DNA of 64,000 bases, taken from assembly GCA_029243025.1 (NCBI GenBank), contig JAQWSU010000060.1, forward strand, positions 54,462 through 118,461, read 5' to 3'. The DNA comes from Pirellulaceae bacterium. GTDB lineage: Bacteria > Planctomycetota > Planctomycetia > Pirellulales > Pirellulaceae. The notes beneath the pieces were generated by a model. It had not been told where the DNA came from. It made no database searches and saw only the letters and a program-made list of their open reading frames with translations. This document shows, in pieces, positions 9,135 to 17,926 of this stretch (position 1 is the stretch's first letter; each line of letters opens with the position of its first letter). Both the position numbers and the translations under genes were made by a program.

Positions 9135-9785
9135 CTATGAGTGTCGATTGCCGTAAATCAATTGCATGATCTCGCTCCGTGACGATAGGTGGGAGCGAAA
9201 CAGACCCTTCATCGAACTTGTGACGCACATGCTGCCCGGTTTACGGACTCCACGAATCGTCATACAGGAATGGGTCGCTTCAACGATCACCGCCACACCT
9301 TTTACATTCAGTTCGTCAATGAGCAGATTGGCAATTGTTTCGGTCATTCGCTCTTGCACTTGGGGACGTCTTGAGATGACTTCCACGACACGTGCCAACT
9401 TGCTCAAACCGAGTACTTTTCCATTCGGGATGTAACCGATGTGCGTCTGTCCAGTGAAGGGTAGGAGATGATGCTCGCACATGCTGCAGAAGCTGATGTC
9501 GCGTACCAAAACAACTTCGTCATACTTTTCGGTGAAAAACTTTTGCGTATGCACTTTGGGGTCTTGATGGAGACCCTGAAACATTTCCGCATACATTCTC
9601 GCGACACGGGCGGGTGTTTCCAATAATCCTTCTCGATCAGGCTCTTCGCCAACTGCAGCGAGAATTTCACGAACGGCTCGCTCGATTCGTCCGAGATCGA
9701 CGTCAGGAGACTTGAGTTCAGATTCGTTGTCGTCATCGCCGCATGGCGAATCCTTGACGGCGTCAGCTTTTGAAATATCGGACAT
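9135..9785 (-). CDS. folE: GTP cyclohydrolase I
   Basis: A 216-residue enzyme converting GTP to 7,8-dihydroneopterin triphosphate, the entry to folate and tetrahydropterins. The zinc ligands are in C-E-H-H-L-L-P-F and in the late C of G-S-M-C; H-I-G-Y-I-P, and S-C-M-T-I-R-G-V are also family motifs. The first 35 residues are acidic and non-conserved, as in many FolE proteins. The Cys and His residues of the classical zinc site are present, so this is the zinc-dependent IA type. It probably leads the small run that includes the two downstream membrane-protein genes. Confidence 0.95.
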   Translation of the reverse strand: MSDISKADAVKDSPCGDDDNESELKSPDVDLGRIERAVREILAAVGEEPDREGLLETPARVARMYAEMFQGLHQDPKVHTQKFFTEKYDEVVLVRDISFCSMCEHHLLPFTGQTHIGYIPNGKVLGLSKLARVVEVISRRPQVQERMTETIANLLIDELNVKGVAVIVEATHSCMTIRGVRKPGSMCVTSSMKGLFRSHLSSRSEIMQLIYGNRHS

Positions 9786-9911
9786 GCACAGACAACCAAT
9801 GGCTCGAATGCGGTGAAAGACAACTCAGACCCCCAATCCTAGAGGATGTGATTCAATTCGGGGAGTGGGTTACCCGCGAGTTCCGGCGATGAACTTGTGC
9901 AGGAAAGAAGC

Positions 9912-10601
9912 CTAGTTTTCGCTGAATTCGGGTGGGAACGTCATTTGTGATCCAATGCTTACCGCCGAAAGTTGCTGCAGGTATTCAATCAACGTTTCAC
10001 TGCGGCTCTTGACATTAAACTCTTCGAGGAGTTTTTGTTTTTGGGTGATTTGCAGAGGAGCTGAGTAGGCGATGACGTCGCTGAGCATCCCGAGCGAGAG
10101 CTGGCTTTTTAGCAATTTTTCCAGCGATTCCTCCGTCGTACTTCCGTCAACCGAGATGGTTCGATAGGCGGAGATGAGCGACTTTTGTAACTTCATGTCT
10201 TCCTCGGGCGTGAAGCCATGAGACAAATCATCGATGAGTTCGACCTTGGCTGATCGATACAGTTTGGCCTCGTCAAGTTCACGAATCACTAGCACCCGTT
10301 TGAGTCCTGCAAGCAGACAGTGGTAGCTACCGTCTTTTTGCTGGCTGTGAGAAATGATTTGACCCAGGCAACAAACGGGCCGAATGATCGGCTCCCCAGT
10401 GAATTCGGACTGCGAACCGGTTTCAAGCAGGGTCATCGTGATGAGTTGATCGCTGGCCAAGGCGTCCTCGAACATCTCCAAGTAGCGTGGTTCAAAGATC
10501 CGTAGAGGCTGGACCACATGTGGAAACATCACCAGATCGTGCAATGGGAACAGTCGCGTGATTCCGCTGAAATCGCTTGGGACAAGATTGGATCCGGACA
10601 A
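9912..10601 (-). CDS. Lon N-terminal (substrate-binding) domain protein
   Basis: A 229-residue stand-alone Lon N-terminal (LAN/PUA-like) domain protein without the AAA or protease domains of Lon. The start block R-L-F-P-L-H-D-L-V-M-F-P and the motif I-F-E-P-R-Y are typical. The C-terminal half is helical and charged. Such single-domain proteins are widespread in bacteria. They may bind unfolded or regulatory proteins, but the function is not established. It is flanked by folE and the DUF309 gene on the same strand with gaps over 50 bp. Confidence 0.85.
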   Translation of the reverse strand: MSGSNLVPSDFSGITRLFPLHDLVMFPHVVQPLRIFEPRYLEMFEDALASDQLITMTLLETGSQSEFTGEPIIRPVCCLGQIISHSQQKDGSYHCLLAGLKRVLVIRELDEAKLYRSAKVELIDDLSHGFTPEEDMKLQKSLISAYRTISVDGSTTEESLEKLLKSQLSLGMLSDVIAYSAPLQITQKQKLLEEFNVKSRSETLIEYLQQLSAVSIGSQMTFPPEFSEN

Positions 10602-10654
10602 TTGCTCCGCCTTTTCTGTTGCCTTGTAACGGTAAAAACTCGTTGTTGCGAGCG

Positions 10655-11044
10655 TTAACTGGGTGCCGGATTAAGATGTATCTCAGGGATTAAGTCAGGC
10701 TCGATTTCGATGTTCGGAAACTGTTCTTCGGAAGCGAGAATTTCCGCACAGCACGCTTCAAGTTCGCTCAATAATTTCTTCAGGTTCAGGCCCAGGTGGT
10801 GATCGCCGTAGTCTACTAAATAGGTACGACAGGTGTGGTACAACTTGCGCGATCCTCGAATGTTTCCGTTACCAAAATGGTGAAGGCAGACGGCGACTTG
10901 AATCAGCCCTTGGTAAAAGCGACGGGAATCCCCCTGGACGTCAGCCCACAATTCCTCCCAAACGTCGTGGGCTTCGAAAAACTCGCACTCATTGAACAGC
11001 TGGATGCCCTGGAGGTATCGCGGATCGTATTCGATGTTATTCAT
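10655..11044 (-). CDS. DUF309 domain protein
   Basis: A 129-residue helical protein with the DUF309 signature N-E-C-E-F-F-E-A-H-D-V-W-E-E-L-W followed by F-Y-Q-G-L-I-Q-V-A. The conserved Glu, His and Trp residues suggest a ligand or metal pocket, but the function is unknown. I place the start at the ATG at 11044; the open frame continues upstream to 11299 through the tail of the Bax-inhibitor gene, which is unlikely to be coding. Only a C-rich tract, not a clear Shine-Dalgarno, precedes this ATG, so the start is uncertain. Confidence 0.83.
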   Translation of the reverse strand: MNNIEYDPRYLQGIQLFNECEFFEAHDVWEELWADVQGDSRRFYQGLIQVAVCLHHFGNGNIRGSRKLYHTCRTYLVDYGDHHLGLNLKKLLSELEACCAEILASEEQFPNIEIEPDLIPEIHLNPAPS

Positions 11045-11094
11045 TGCTTGTTCGGGGGGGGAAAGCTGTCTGTTAACTGCAAATTCCTTGGTTC

Positions 11095-11823
11095 TCAATC
11101 GCGTCGCATGGACAAAATCAAGATGTAGTAGAACAGCGTAGCGACGGAGCTGAACAACGCAAGGGCCGCTGCCACATCCTGGTCGGTGCGATAGTGATGA
11201 AGCACGTTCGACGTGTGATACAGAATATATCCGCTTGGCAAGCCCACCATGGCAACCGAGAACCAAGTACCGATGTTTAACCCGAAGAATATGGAACAAA
11301 GGATCAGGCCCATTGCTAGGATTCCACCCAACAAGAGAAACATTCGCATGAAGGAGAAATCAAATCGCCCAATAAATAGAACCGCTGTCAGACCCCCGAA
11401 GGTCACCAGGGTAGTGAGGGCTGCCGATTCAATTACCGAGCCCCCCACCTGAAACTGGGCGATGGCCAGCAGTGGAACAAAAATAACCGCTTCCGCCGCA
11501 ACAAACAAAAGCAGCCCGAGATATTGCTTTAGCCGGGAAGCGCCTGATTCGGCCCAACGATTGGCGATCCAACTTGCGCCCATGACCCCCCCGAGAACAA
11601 ATAACCAGTTCCAGCCGCCAGTTGCTGTCATGCTGATCTGTTCTAAGGTTACCTGTGGAATGGCGGTGAAGATGATGCATTCCAAACCGACAAAGGCGAG
11701 AATTGCCAATCCCAGGTGCAAGTAGGTCCTCTGGATCAAGCCGATGCGGTCTGATTCTAAGGCGTGAGCGGCCGATTGTTCGGCGTATGCCGCGGGAAAT
11801 GTGTTGGATTGAGCGTATCTCAT
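11095..11823 (-). CDS. Bax inhibitor-1/YccA family membrane protein
   Basis: A 242-residue protein with seven hydrophobic segments after a 30-residue polar N-terminus, the usual BI-1/YccA plan. The family motif around the sixth segment and the late Y-H-T-S-N-V-L-H-H-Y block are present. Bacterial members are implicated in calcium leak and in regulating FtsH-type proteolysis. An excellent Shine-Dalgarno (GGAGGAG, six bases before the ATG) fixes the start. The gene is divergent from nth, with about 250 bp between them for promoters. Confidence 0.88.
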   Translation of the reverse strand: MRYAQSNTFPAAYAEQSAAHALESDRIGLIQRTYLHLGLAILAFVGLECIIFTAIPQVTLEQISMTATGGWNWLFVLGGVMGASWIANRWAESGASRLKQYLGLLLFVAAEAVIFVPLLAIAQFQVGGSVIESAALTTLVTFGGLTAVLFIGRFDFSFMRMFLLLGGILAMGLILCSIFFGLNIGTWFSVAMVGLPSGYILYHTSNVLHHYRTDQDVAAALALFSSVATLFYYILILSMRRD

Positions 11824-12076
11824 CGAGGACTCCTCCTACTTTTCGCGTGTGGCGGCAGCTTTTTGGCCGTGAAATGCTGAGGAACCTGCAAAAACGGCTG
11901 TGGAGAGCGGCACGGTTCGCGAGTGGGCGCCAAACGCTATCCGACTTCTGGGTGATGCACATGGTGTGTCAGAGAAAATTTAGATCGCCGTTTGATCGGA
12001 GTCACGGGAATCATAGCCGATCGGTGCTGTTTGGACAACGAAACGACGCTCGCTCAGCAGGGGTGGAATTCTTATA

Positions 12077-12802
12077 ATGCCGAACTTTCGGAATGGAAGA
12101 GCCAAGCGACACGAAAATATCGTTCGTCGTTTGGGTTCAATTTTGAGGGTTGTATCTGTCGTGGCCAAGAAAAAGATCAAGTCTGGCGTGAACCGTATCT
12201 TGAGAAGCCTGCGCAAGCAGTATCCGGTCGCCGAATGTGCCTTGAATTACGAGACACCCGTGCAGCTGCTGGTGGCCACGATCCTCTCGGCCCAATGCAC
12301 GGATCAACGCGTCAACATTGTCACGAAGGAGTTATTTCGCAAATATCCGACGGCGGAGGCCTTGTCCAAAGCGCCTCTCAAAAAAATCGAAAAAGAGGTG
12401 AAGAGCACTGGCTTTTTTCGAAATAAAGCGAAAAACATCAAGGGCTGTTGTACGGCTCTCGTGGAACGTTACGATGGCGAGGTGCCGCGGGATCTGCAGC
12501 TTCTTGTTGAGTTGCCTGGCGTTGGACGCAAAACGGCAAATGTCGTGCTGGGAACCGGCTTTGGTCTTGCAACCGGCGTTGTTGTGGATACGCATGTTTC
12601 TCGCATTAGTCGGCGATTGGGACTGACGACTCAAAAGGATCCCGTCAAAATTGAACGTGATTTGATGGAACAACTGCCCAACAAAGAATGGGTCATCTTT
12701 TCGCATCGCGTGATTCATCACGGACGACAAGTGTGTAAGGCCCGTAAGCCCGATTGCGAACAGTGCAAAATGCGCGATATTTGCCCAAGAATTGGAGTTT
12801 AG
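12077..12802 (+). CDS. nth: endonuclease III
   Basis: A 241-residue DNA glycosylase/AP lyase of base excision repair acting on oxidised pyrimidines. It has the helix-hairpin-helix L-P-G-V-G-R-K-T-A-N-V with the catalytic Lys, the catalytic Asp in V-V-D-T-H-V, and the C-terminal [4Fe-4S] loop C-K-A-R-K-P-D-C-E-Q-C-K-M-R-D-I-C. I list the ATG at 12077, but a GTG at 12161 (V-A-K-K-K-I-K) would give a 213-residue protein closer to the E. coli length; both have weak GA-rich upstream sites. It precedes dcd on the same strand. Confidence 0.93.
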   Translation: MPNFRNGRAKRHENIVRRLGSILRVVSVVAKKKIKSGVNRILRSLRKQYPVAECALNYETPVQLLVATILSAQCTDQRVNIVTKELFRKYPTAEALSKAPLKKIEKEVKSTGFFRNKAKNIKGCCTALVERYDGEVPRDLQLLVELPGVGRKTANVVLGTGFGLATGVVVDTHVSRISRRLGLTTQKDPVKIERDLMEQLPNKEWVIFSHRVIHHGRQVCKARKPDCEQCKMRDICPRIGV

Positions 12803-12881
12803 GTGGTTCTGAGTTCAAGCCGTGATAGACTATCGGTTCATGTTTGTAGATGGAATGCTCGGGTGGCGACGGAAAGCGATC

Positions 12882-13451
12882 ATGATTCTAACCGGCAATG
12901 AGATTCGCAAACGTATCGGGAACGAAATTGTCATCGATCCGTTCGACGAAGATCAGTTAAATCCCAACAGCTACAACTTGTCGCTTCATGATGAAATCAT
13001 GACCTACGAAGAGGTTGTGCTGGATATGCGGTCGCCAAATCGGGTTCGTAGGACTGGCGTTCCGAACGAGGGATTGGTGTTGAGTCCGAATCAGCTCTAC
13101 TTGGCGCGAACCGCGGAACGTACCGAGACGCATCAACTGGTCCCTTTGATTCAAGGCCGTTCCTCGATTTCCAGGCTTGGCTTGTTTGTCAATGTTTCAT
13201 CGGGCTTTGGGGATGTGGGATTTTGCGGCTACTGGACATTGGAAATGTACGCGATTCAACCTGTCCGGATTTACGCCGGGGTTCCTATTTGTCAGATTTC
13301 CTACCACACGACCGTTGGTGAAATCTCGGAATACCAGAGTGACAAGTATCAACACAATCAAGATATTCAGCCGAGCTTGCTCTATCAGGAGCTGAATCCG
13401 GGTGTCGAGTCGTGTGAGCAGCAGCTGAAATTGGAGTTTGGTCGCCATTAG
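12882..13451 (+). CDS. dcd: dCTP deaminase
   Basis: A 189-residue trimeric nucleotide deaminase that turns dCTP into dUTP, feeding dTTP synthesis. Motifs: L-N-P-N-S-Y-N-L-S-L near the start, the substrate-binding G-R-S-S-I-S-R-L-G, and G-F-C-G-Y-W-T-L-E-M with the catalytic Glu. I chose the ATG at 12882 because family members begin M-I-L-T-G-x-E-I and GGAAAG lies a few bases upstream; the open frame from 12822 adds an unconserved leader. Whether it is mono-functional or also has dUTPase activity cannot be told here. Confidence 0.93.
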   Translation: MILTGNEIRKRIGNEIVIDPFDEDQLNPNSYNLSLHDEIMTYEEVVLDMRSPNRVRRTGVPNEGLVLSPNQLYLARTAERTETHQLVPLIQGRSSISRLGLFVNVSSGFGDVGFCGYWTLEMYAIQPVRIYAGVPICQISYHTTVGEISEYQSDKYQHNQDIQPSLLYQELNPGVESCEQQLKLEFGRH

Positions 13452-13521
13452 TGACGGCCGGGTGGCGTCCTCTTCAGAGCACCGGGGCGTTCATGACTGG
13501 CTAAGCCGTCTGGGGTGGTCT

Positions 13522-15069
13522 CTACATGACGGCAAAATAGTTTTCGACGGCAAAGTCCATGCGGGCTTCCGACATCTCGGGCTGTTCACCCTCGTACAAC
13601 GCTAGATTTCTGACCTGCAACAGAATGTCACGAGGCTGGCAACAGCGAAACGGGCGGTTAACCGACGTGTAATGTTTCTCGATCAAATAGCGCACCGTCT
13701 GATCGTCGTACTCGATCCCCATAATCGGTGACATGATTTTGAAGAGTTCGATGAACTCGCCTTGAGACGGATTTTCCACTTCAATCTTGTAGGGGATTCG
13801 ACGCAGAAAGGCGTCGTCGACTAAATCTTTGGGCTCAAGGTTGGTTGAGAAGACGACCAGTTGATCGAAGGGCACTTGAATGGATTTGCCCGATGGAAGG
13901 TTGAGGAAGTCGTATCTCTTTTCGAGAGGAACAATCCATCGGTTGAGCAATTCGTCGGTTCGCATCCGTTGGCGACCAAAGTCATCGATGACCAGGGTGC
14001 CGCAATTGCTCTTCATCTGAATGGGCGCTTCATTGATGTTGGTCGTTGAATTCTGCCGCAATTCCAAATGCTCCATGGTCAGTTCACCGCCAACGATAAT
14101 TGTTGGCCGGCGAATACAGACCCAGCGTTTGTCCGCTTTTGACTCCGCGAGTAATCCACCATTCGACTCAATATGAATTTCTTCATGATGATTGGGGTCA
14201 AAGACACGAATGATTTCACCTTCGAGTCCAATCGCCCGCGGTATCCAGACGTGGTCACCAAAACACTTGGTGATTCGTTCCGCAATGCTCGTTTTTCCGT
14301 TTCCTGGAAATCCAAACAAAAACATGCCGCGTCCGGAGTTAATGGCGGGACCAAGCTTAGCAAACATCTGTTGGTTAATCAGCAGGTCTGCGAAGGCGCG
14401 TTTCAAATCGTTGGCGGTCGGATGTTGACTCGTCAGGCTTTGAGCCTTGACCGATTCAACGTAGGAACGAAGCGATACGGGGGCCGCGCCGTAATAGCTG
14501 CAGTCGTTGCTGTATCGTCGAGCCCGCTCCCGTCCCATGTCAGTCAGCTGGTAACGATAATCGTTGATTTGAGCCTGATCGCGATAGACGACCATCTGCT
14601 CGTGCTTGAGTCGTCGCAGTAATTGGTCGACCAGTGCGAACGGGATTTTGATCTGTTCCGCCACTTGACGACCCTCTGCATCACCGCGGGCCAGCAAGAA
14701 TTTCATGATCAATTCTTCGATTTGGGTCTCTGTTAAACCGGCTTCTTCGAAGGTTGTTGGTTCCGCTGGCATGAAGCCGGTGGATGAATATTCGAGTTCC
14801 GGTTGGATGGTCGTGAGCCCTTCATCGTCCTCGACGTCACCCGAGGCAATGTGGTTGATGCGATTCAGCAGACCTTCCAAACGATTATCCGGGTTGTTGC
14901 CGTCGTTGCTGACCGATCGATCAGAGCGTTGCGGGGAAGGCGCGGTGCGGAGGGGCAGTTCCGGGCGTAGCGGTTGTTCGGGTAGCGTGGGGGCGACTGG
15001 GGAGGATTCTAAGGGATTGGACATTGGCAGGTTCGTCTCCTCAGCGGCCAGGTCGTTGGTGATCAGCAA
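13522..15069 (-). CDS. AAA-type ATPase with helix-turn-helix-like N-terminal region
   Basis: A 515-residue protein. Residues 1-110 are Pro-, Ser- and acid-rich and look disordered. About 110-190 is helical and resembles a winged-helix domain (F-L-L-A-R-G-D-A-E-G-R-Q-V-A...). From about 230 onward it is an AAA ATPase with Walker A G-F-P-G-N-G-K-T-S, Walker B T-L-V-I-D-D-F-G and a sensor-like F-S-T-N-L. The target is unknown; such a fusion could remodel protein complexes in a DNA-linked process. A second Met at 15024 (M-S-N-P-L) could be the true start. Convergent with dcd. Confidence 0.78.
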   Translation of the reverse strand: MLITNDLAAEETNLPMSNPLESSPVAPTLPEQPLRPELPLRTAPSPQRSDRSVSNDGNNPDNRLEGLLNRINHIASGDVEDDEGLTTIQPELEYSSTGFMPAEPTTFEEAGLTETQIEELIMKFLLARGDAEGRQVAEQIKIPFALVDQLLRRLKHEQMVVYRDQAQINDYRYQLTDMGRERARRYSNDCSYYGAAPVSLRSYVESVKAQSLTSQHPTANDLKRAFADLLINQQMFAKLGPAINSGRGMFLFGFPGNGKTSIAERITKCFGDHVWIPRAIGLEGEIIRVFDPNHHEEIHIESNGGLLAESKADKRWVCIRRPTIIVGGELTMEHLELRQNSTTNINEAPIQMKSNCGTLVIDDFGRQRMRTDELLNRWIVPLEKRYDFLNLPSGKSIQVPFDQLVVFSTNLEPKDLVDDAFLRRIPYKIEVENPSQGEFIELFKIMSPIMGIEYDDQTVRYLIEKHYTSVNRPFRCCQPRDILLQVRNLALYEGEQPEMSEARMDFAVENYFAVM

Positions 15070-15186
15070 GGCGCTCGCCTTGTGAAAACACTACGTTTTG
15101 ACCGGGTAAGGGTCAAATTAATCGAGGCCGACTTGCCCGCGGAGTGGGGCCGCCCTGAAATCGGAAAAGCGGCGCCGAAAGGCGAA

Positions 15187-16752
15187 TTAGGAAAGTATCG
15201 CCAACACATAGATGGTCGCCAAGGCAATTTGTAACGCAGCGAATGGGAGGGCGATTTTCACAAATTTCGCGAAAGACACGGTTAAGCCGTGCTTGTGCAT
15301 GATGGTAACGGCGACCAAGGTCGAGGCCGAACCAATCGGTGTGATGTTTCCGCCCAAATTGGCACCAAAAATGACGGCCCACCAAAGCGGCGAGCTGTCG
15401 GGTGTCCCCAGGCCCTTCAGAATCTTGGCCAGCATGGCTGCGAGGGGAATGTTGTCCGTCACGGAACTGAAAAGTGCAGCACACACGAGAATGGCGCCCG
15501 TACCAATTTGGTCACCGAGCTCGATGACTTTGGCAAGACCTAACCCGATCAAATCCAGAACCCCAGCGTGCTCCATCACGTTGATGACGACAAACAACGC
15601 CATGAAGAAGCCAAGCAGATCCCAGTCGAGGGCTCGATAGAACTTATCGACCTCCGACTTAAAACGCAGCAGCATGATTCCTGCAAAGGACAATGCGACA
15701 AAACCCATCTGCAGATCATCGATATACGGCAGGATGGAAGTTGTGGCAATTGTCACAATAAACAGCGCCAACATTACGGCGGCAAAGTAAAAGAATCCTC
15801 TGCTCTGGATCCCGTCATTCTCGTCGAAGTCTGCCACCGTTCGCAGCGCCGACTCTCGCTCGTCGACGGTCTTTAATGAGTGAATGCCAAATAGTTTCGC
15901 CCCCATCCAGATGGTGACTGCCGTCGTGACCGCGACGAACGGTGAGGATTTGATGAAGAAGGTTGCGAAGTCAATATTGGCTGCGGTGCCGACGATGATA
16001 TTCGGGACCGAGCTGATCAGCGTCAGCAAGCCACCGATGTTGGTCAGCAGCCCCTCCAGAAACAGGAATGCGAGCAGTTGCTGTCGTCGATTAAGTTTCT
16101 CCAGTGAGACCGCCGTCAGGGATCCCACGATGATCATTGCCGTCACGTTGTTCAGCACGGCGGAGAAAATGACGGTCATCACTCCGTAAGATGCCAATAG
16201 TTTTAAGGGGTCGCCGCCCGATGCTTTTGTGACTCGAATGGCAATCCAGGTGAACAGACCTGAACGGCTTGTCACGTCAACGAACAAACTTGAGCCCATG
16301 ATGATCGCAATCACGCCCCAGTCGATGCCAGGGATGTAGACCGGCATGTGGATTTGGTGTCCATCTACATAGATTGGGTGTTCGCTGTGTGTCGCCGATG
16401 AACGTTCGTCCTGAAGAGGAGTGATGCGAATCTCTTGTGCTGTTTGGTCGTCCGTTCCCCCCTCGCCGTCTTCGACAAGGTATTCCCCCGCAACCTCACT
16501 GTGCGAGATCAGGTGATGACTGCCCACCACGACCGCCTGAAATGGAAGAATCTCGAAAAACGAACCTGCCAGTAAACAAACGATCGCAAACACACCGGCG
16601 ATGATCGATTTCTTGGCGTGAATTTTCTCTTCCAACGCCAAGCACGTAATCAATCCAACAAGCAAGACCGCAAAAAAAAGCGTGACACCAAGCGACGTTG
16701 GCTCGATACGATTTGCGAGGATTATGGGCATTTGGGGTTCATCCGTGAGCAA
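15187..16752 (-). CDS. NhaD/ArsB-superfamily ion transporter (likely Na+/H+ antiporter)
   Basis: A 521-residue integral membrane protein with about 12 hydrophobic segments. Family motifs typical of NhaD and related SLC13-like permeases: V-L-N-N-V-T-A-M, L-L-T-N-I-G-G-L-L-T-L-I-S-S-V-P-N-I, S-S-V-T-D-N-I-P-L-A-A-M and F-G-A-N-L-G-G-N-I-T-P-I-G-S. NhaD proteins exchange Na+ or Li+ for protons; arsenite or dicarboxylate transport are relatives but less likely. A soluble loop of about 60 residues follows the second segment. It starts nine bases after the universal stress protein gene, so the two form an operon. Confidence 0.87.
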   Translation of the reverse strand: MLTDEPQMPIILANRIEPTSLGVTLFFAVLLVGLITCLALEEKIHAKKSIIAGVFAIVCLLAGSFFEILPFQAVVVGSHHLISHSEVAGEYLVEDGEGGTDDQTAQEIRITPLQDERSSATHSEHPIYVDGHQIHMPVYIPGIDWGVIAIIMGSSLFVDVTSRSGLFTWIAIRVTKASGGDPLKLLASYGVMTVIFSAVLNNVTAMIIVGSLTAVSLEKLNRRQQLLAFLFLEGLLTNIGGLLTLISSVPNIIVGTAANIDFATFFIKSSPFVAVTTAVTIWMGAKLFGIHSLKTVDERESALRTVADFDENDGIQSRGFFYFAAVMLALFIVTIATTSILPYIDDLQMGFVALSFAGIMLLRFKSEVDKFYRALDWDLLGFFMALFVVINVMEHAGVLDLIGLGLAKVIELGDQIGTGAILVCAALFSSVTDNIPLAAMLAKILKGLGTPDSSPLWWAVIFGANLGGNITPIGSASTLVAVTIMHKHGLTVSFAKFVKIALPFAALQIALATIYVLAILS

Positions 16753-16761
16753 GTCGTTTCC

Positions 16762-17616
16762 TTACAACAGCATTAGAGCTGTATCACGTAATTCAATAGA
16801 GAGAGGATAGGCTAAACCATGCATGGCAAGTTGGTCATTGTCTTTGGTGTTCATCACCAGGAGCTCAACGTCGTGTTGACGAATCAAGTCCGAGTAGTCT
16901 GTGAGGTGATGACCGAGTGCAACGATCGATTCGATCCGGAAGCTAATTCCAGATTTCGTTAAACGCTCTCGGCAGCTTTCAATGTATTCGGTGGGTTCTT
17001 TGAGTAACTGTTTAAGGATCGCCTCAGAGGCGATGTTAGTGTCGATCTCGGGGATTCGCCCAATCGTTCGTAAATATCTGTCAAAGACCGTTTTGTCCTC
17101 GATGTGCGTCAACAAGAGAACCCCATTCTCACCCACGCAGTTCGCTGCAACATTAACGAGATACGGTTGATCGGCCAAGTGATCGGTAATTGCCATGACG
17201 ACATTTGCTGAGCAGTCCGAAGATGAAAGGTGGGTGCGGTGTGGGCTTGGAAACACAAGAACGGGTTGCGCGGTTGTTTGAGTTAGCACGTCGAGGTGAA
17301 CGCCAAGACTGTGGGGATGCTCAACCACAGGGAGATGTAGGTTGCGGTAAGTGCAGATCAAATCGACGCGCGCGTCATCGATGGTTTTCAGCAAATGTTG
17401 AATTGAGGTGTCGTCATCTCGAGTCAAAAGAGTCCACTTGATTTCCGGCCGATTCAGTGTCTGTAGGAACTGCTGGATTTGATCGACGAACGCCTCGGCA
17501 CCTTGCTGGTCGAGGTCGGTGACCACCAACACGCGTTGAAAGGTGACTTCTTCCAATACGAATTGTGCTTTGTCGGCGGATCGAAACACACTTTCAAATT
17601 GGTCGATATTGGTCAT
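16762..17616 (-). CDS. tandem universal stress protein (UspA-like)
   Basis: A 284-residue protein with two weakly similar Usp-like halves. The first opens V-L-V-V-T-D-L-D and the second V-V-M-A-I-T-D-H-L, each followed by beta-alpha repeats and an aspartate-rich segment (V-D-L-I-C-T-Y; V-E-L-L-V-M-N-T-K-D-N-D). The ATP-binding G-x2-G-x9-G(S/T) motif is not evident, so it may be a non-ATP type. It sits directly upstream of the NhaD-type antiporter with a nine-base gap, which suggests it senses or modulates ion stress (inference). Confidence 0.75.
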   Translation of the reverse strand: MTNIDQFESVFRSADKAQFVLEEVTFQRVLVVTDLDQQGAEAFVDQIQQFLQTLNRPEIKWTLLTRDDDTSIQHLLKTIDDARVDLICTYRNLHLPVVEHPHSLGVHLDVLTQTTAQPVLVFPSPHRTHLSSSDCSANVVMAITDHLADQPYLVNVAANCVGENGVLLLTHIEDKTVFDRYLRTIGRIPEIDTNIASEAILKQLLKEPTEYIESCRERLTKSGISFRIESIVALGHHLTDYSDLIRQHDVELLVMNTKDNDQLAMHGLAYPLSIELRDTALMLL

Positions 17617-17926
17617 TTCGACATCATCTTTTTCTTGTCAATGGTCAAACACAGGTGACCCGCTTGGGCGAAACGGCGGCTTTTACAGGGCCCCTTCGTC
17701 GCAGAGCATATCACGCCCGAGACTGGCAATCGAGACCGAATTCGCCGCGACCGCGTACTAACGAGACTCGTCGAGTTTGGGTAGAATGCGGGCAAAATAG
17801 ATTTGCTGCCGCCGAGCGCTGGCTTGGAGATAGGGTGCGGTCGTGCACCGTCACGCTACTCTGTTGTCTTGCTGCTGCTGCAATCGTTCGACTCTCCCAA
17901 CCATAAGAGGTGCGAAGGTTTACGTC
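17617..17926. other. divergent intergenic region usp / acnA
   Basis: 310 bases between two divergent genes, so it must hold promoters for both. A frame in line with acnA starts at 17843, but its peptide (Cys- and Arg-rich) is not aconitase-like. No RNA gene or clear operator seen. Confidence 0.5.
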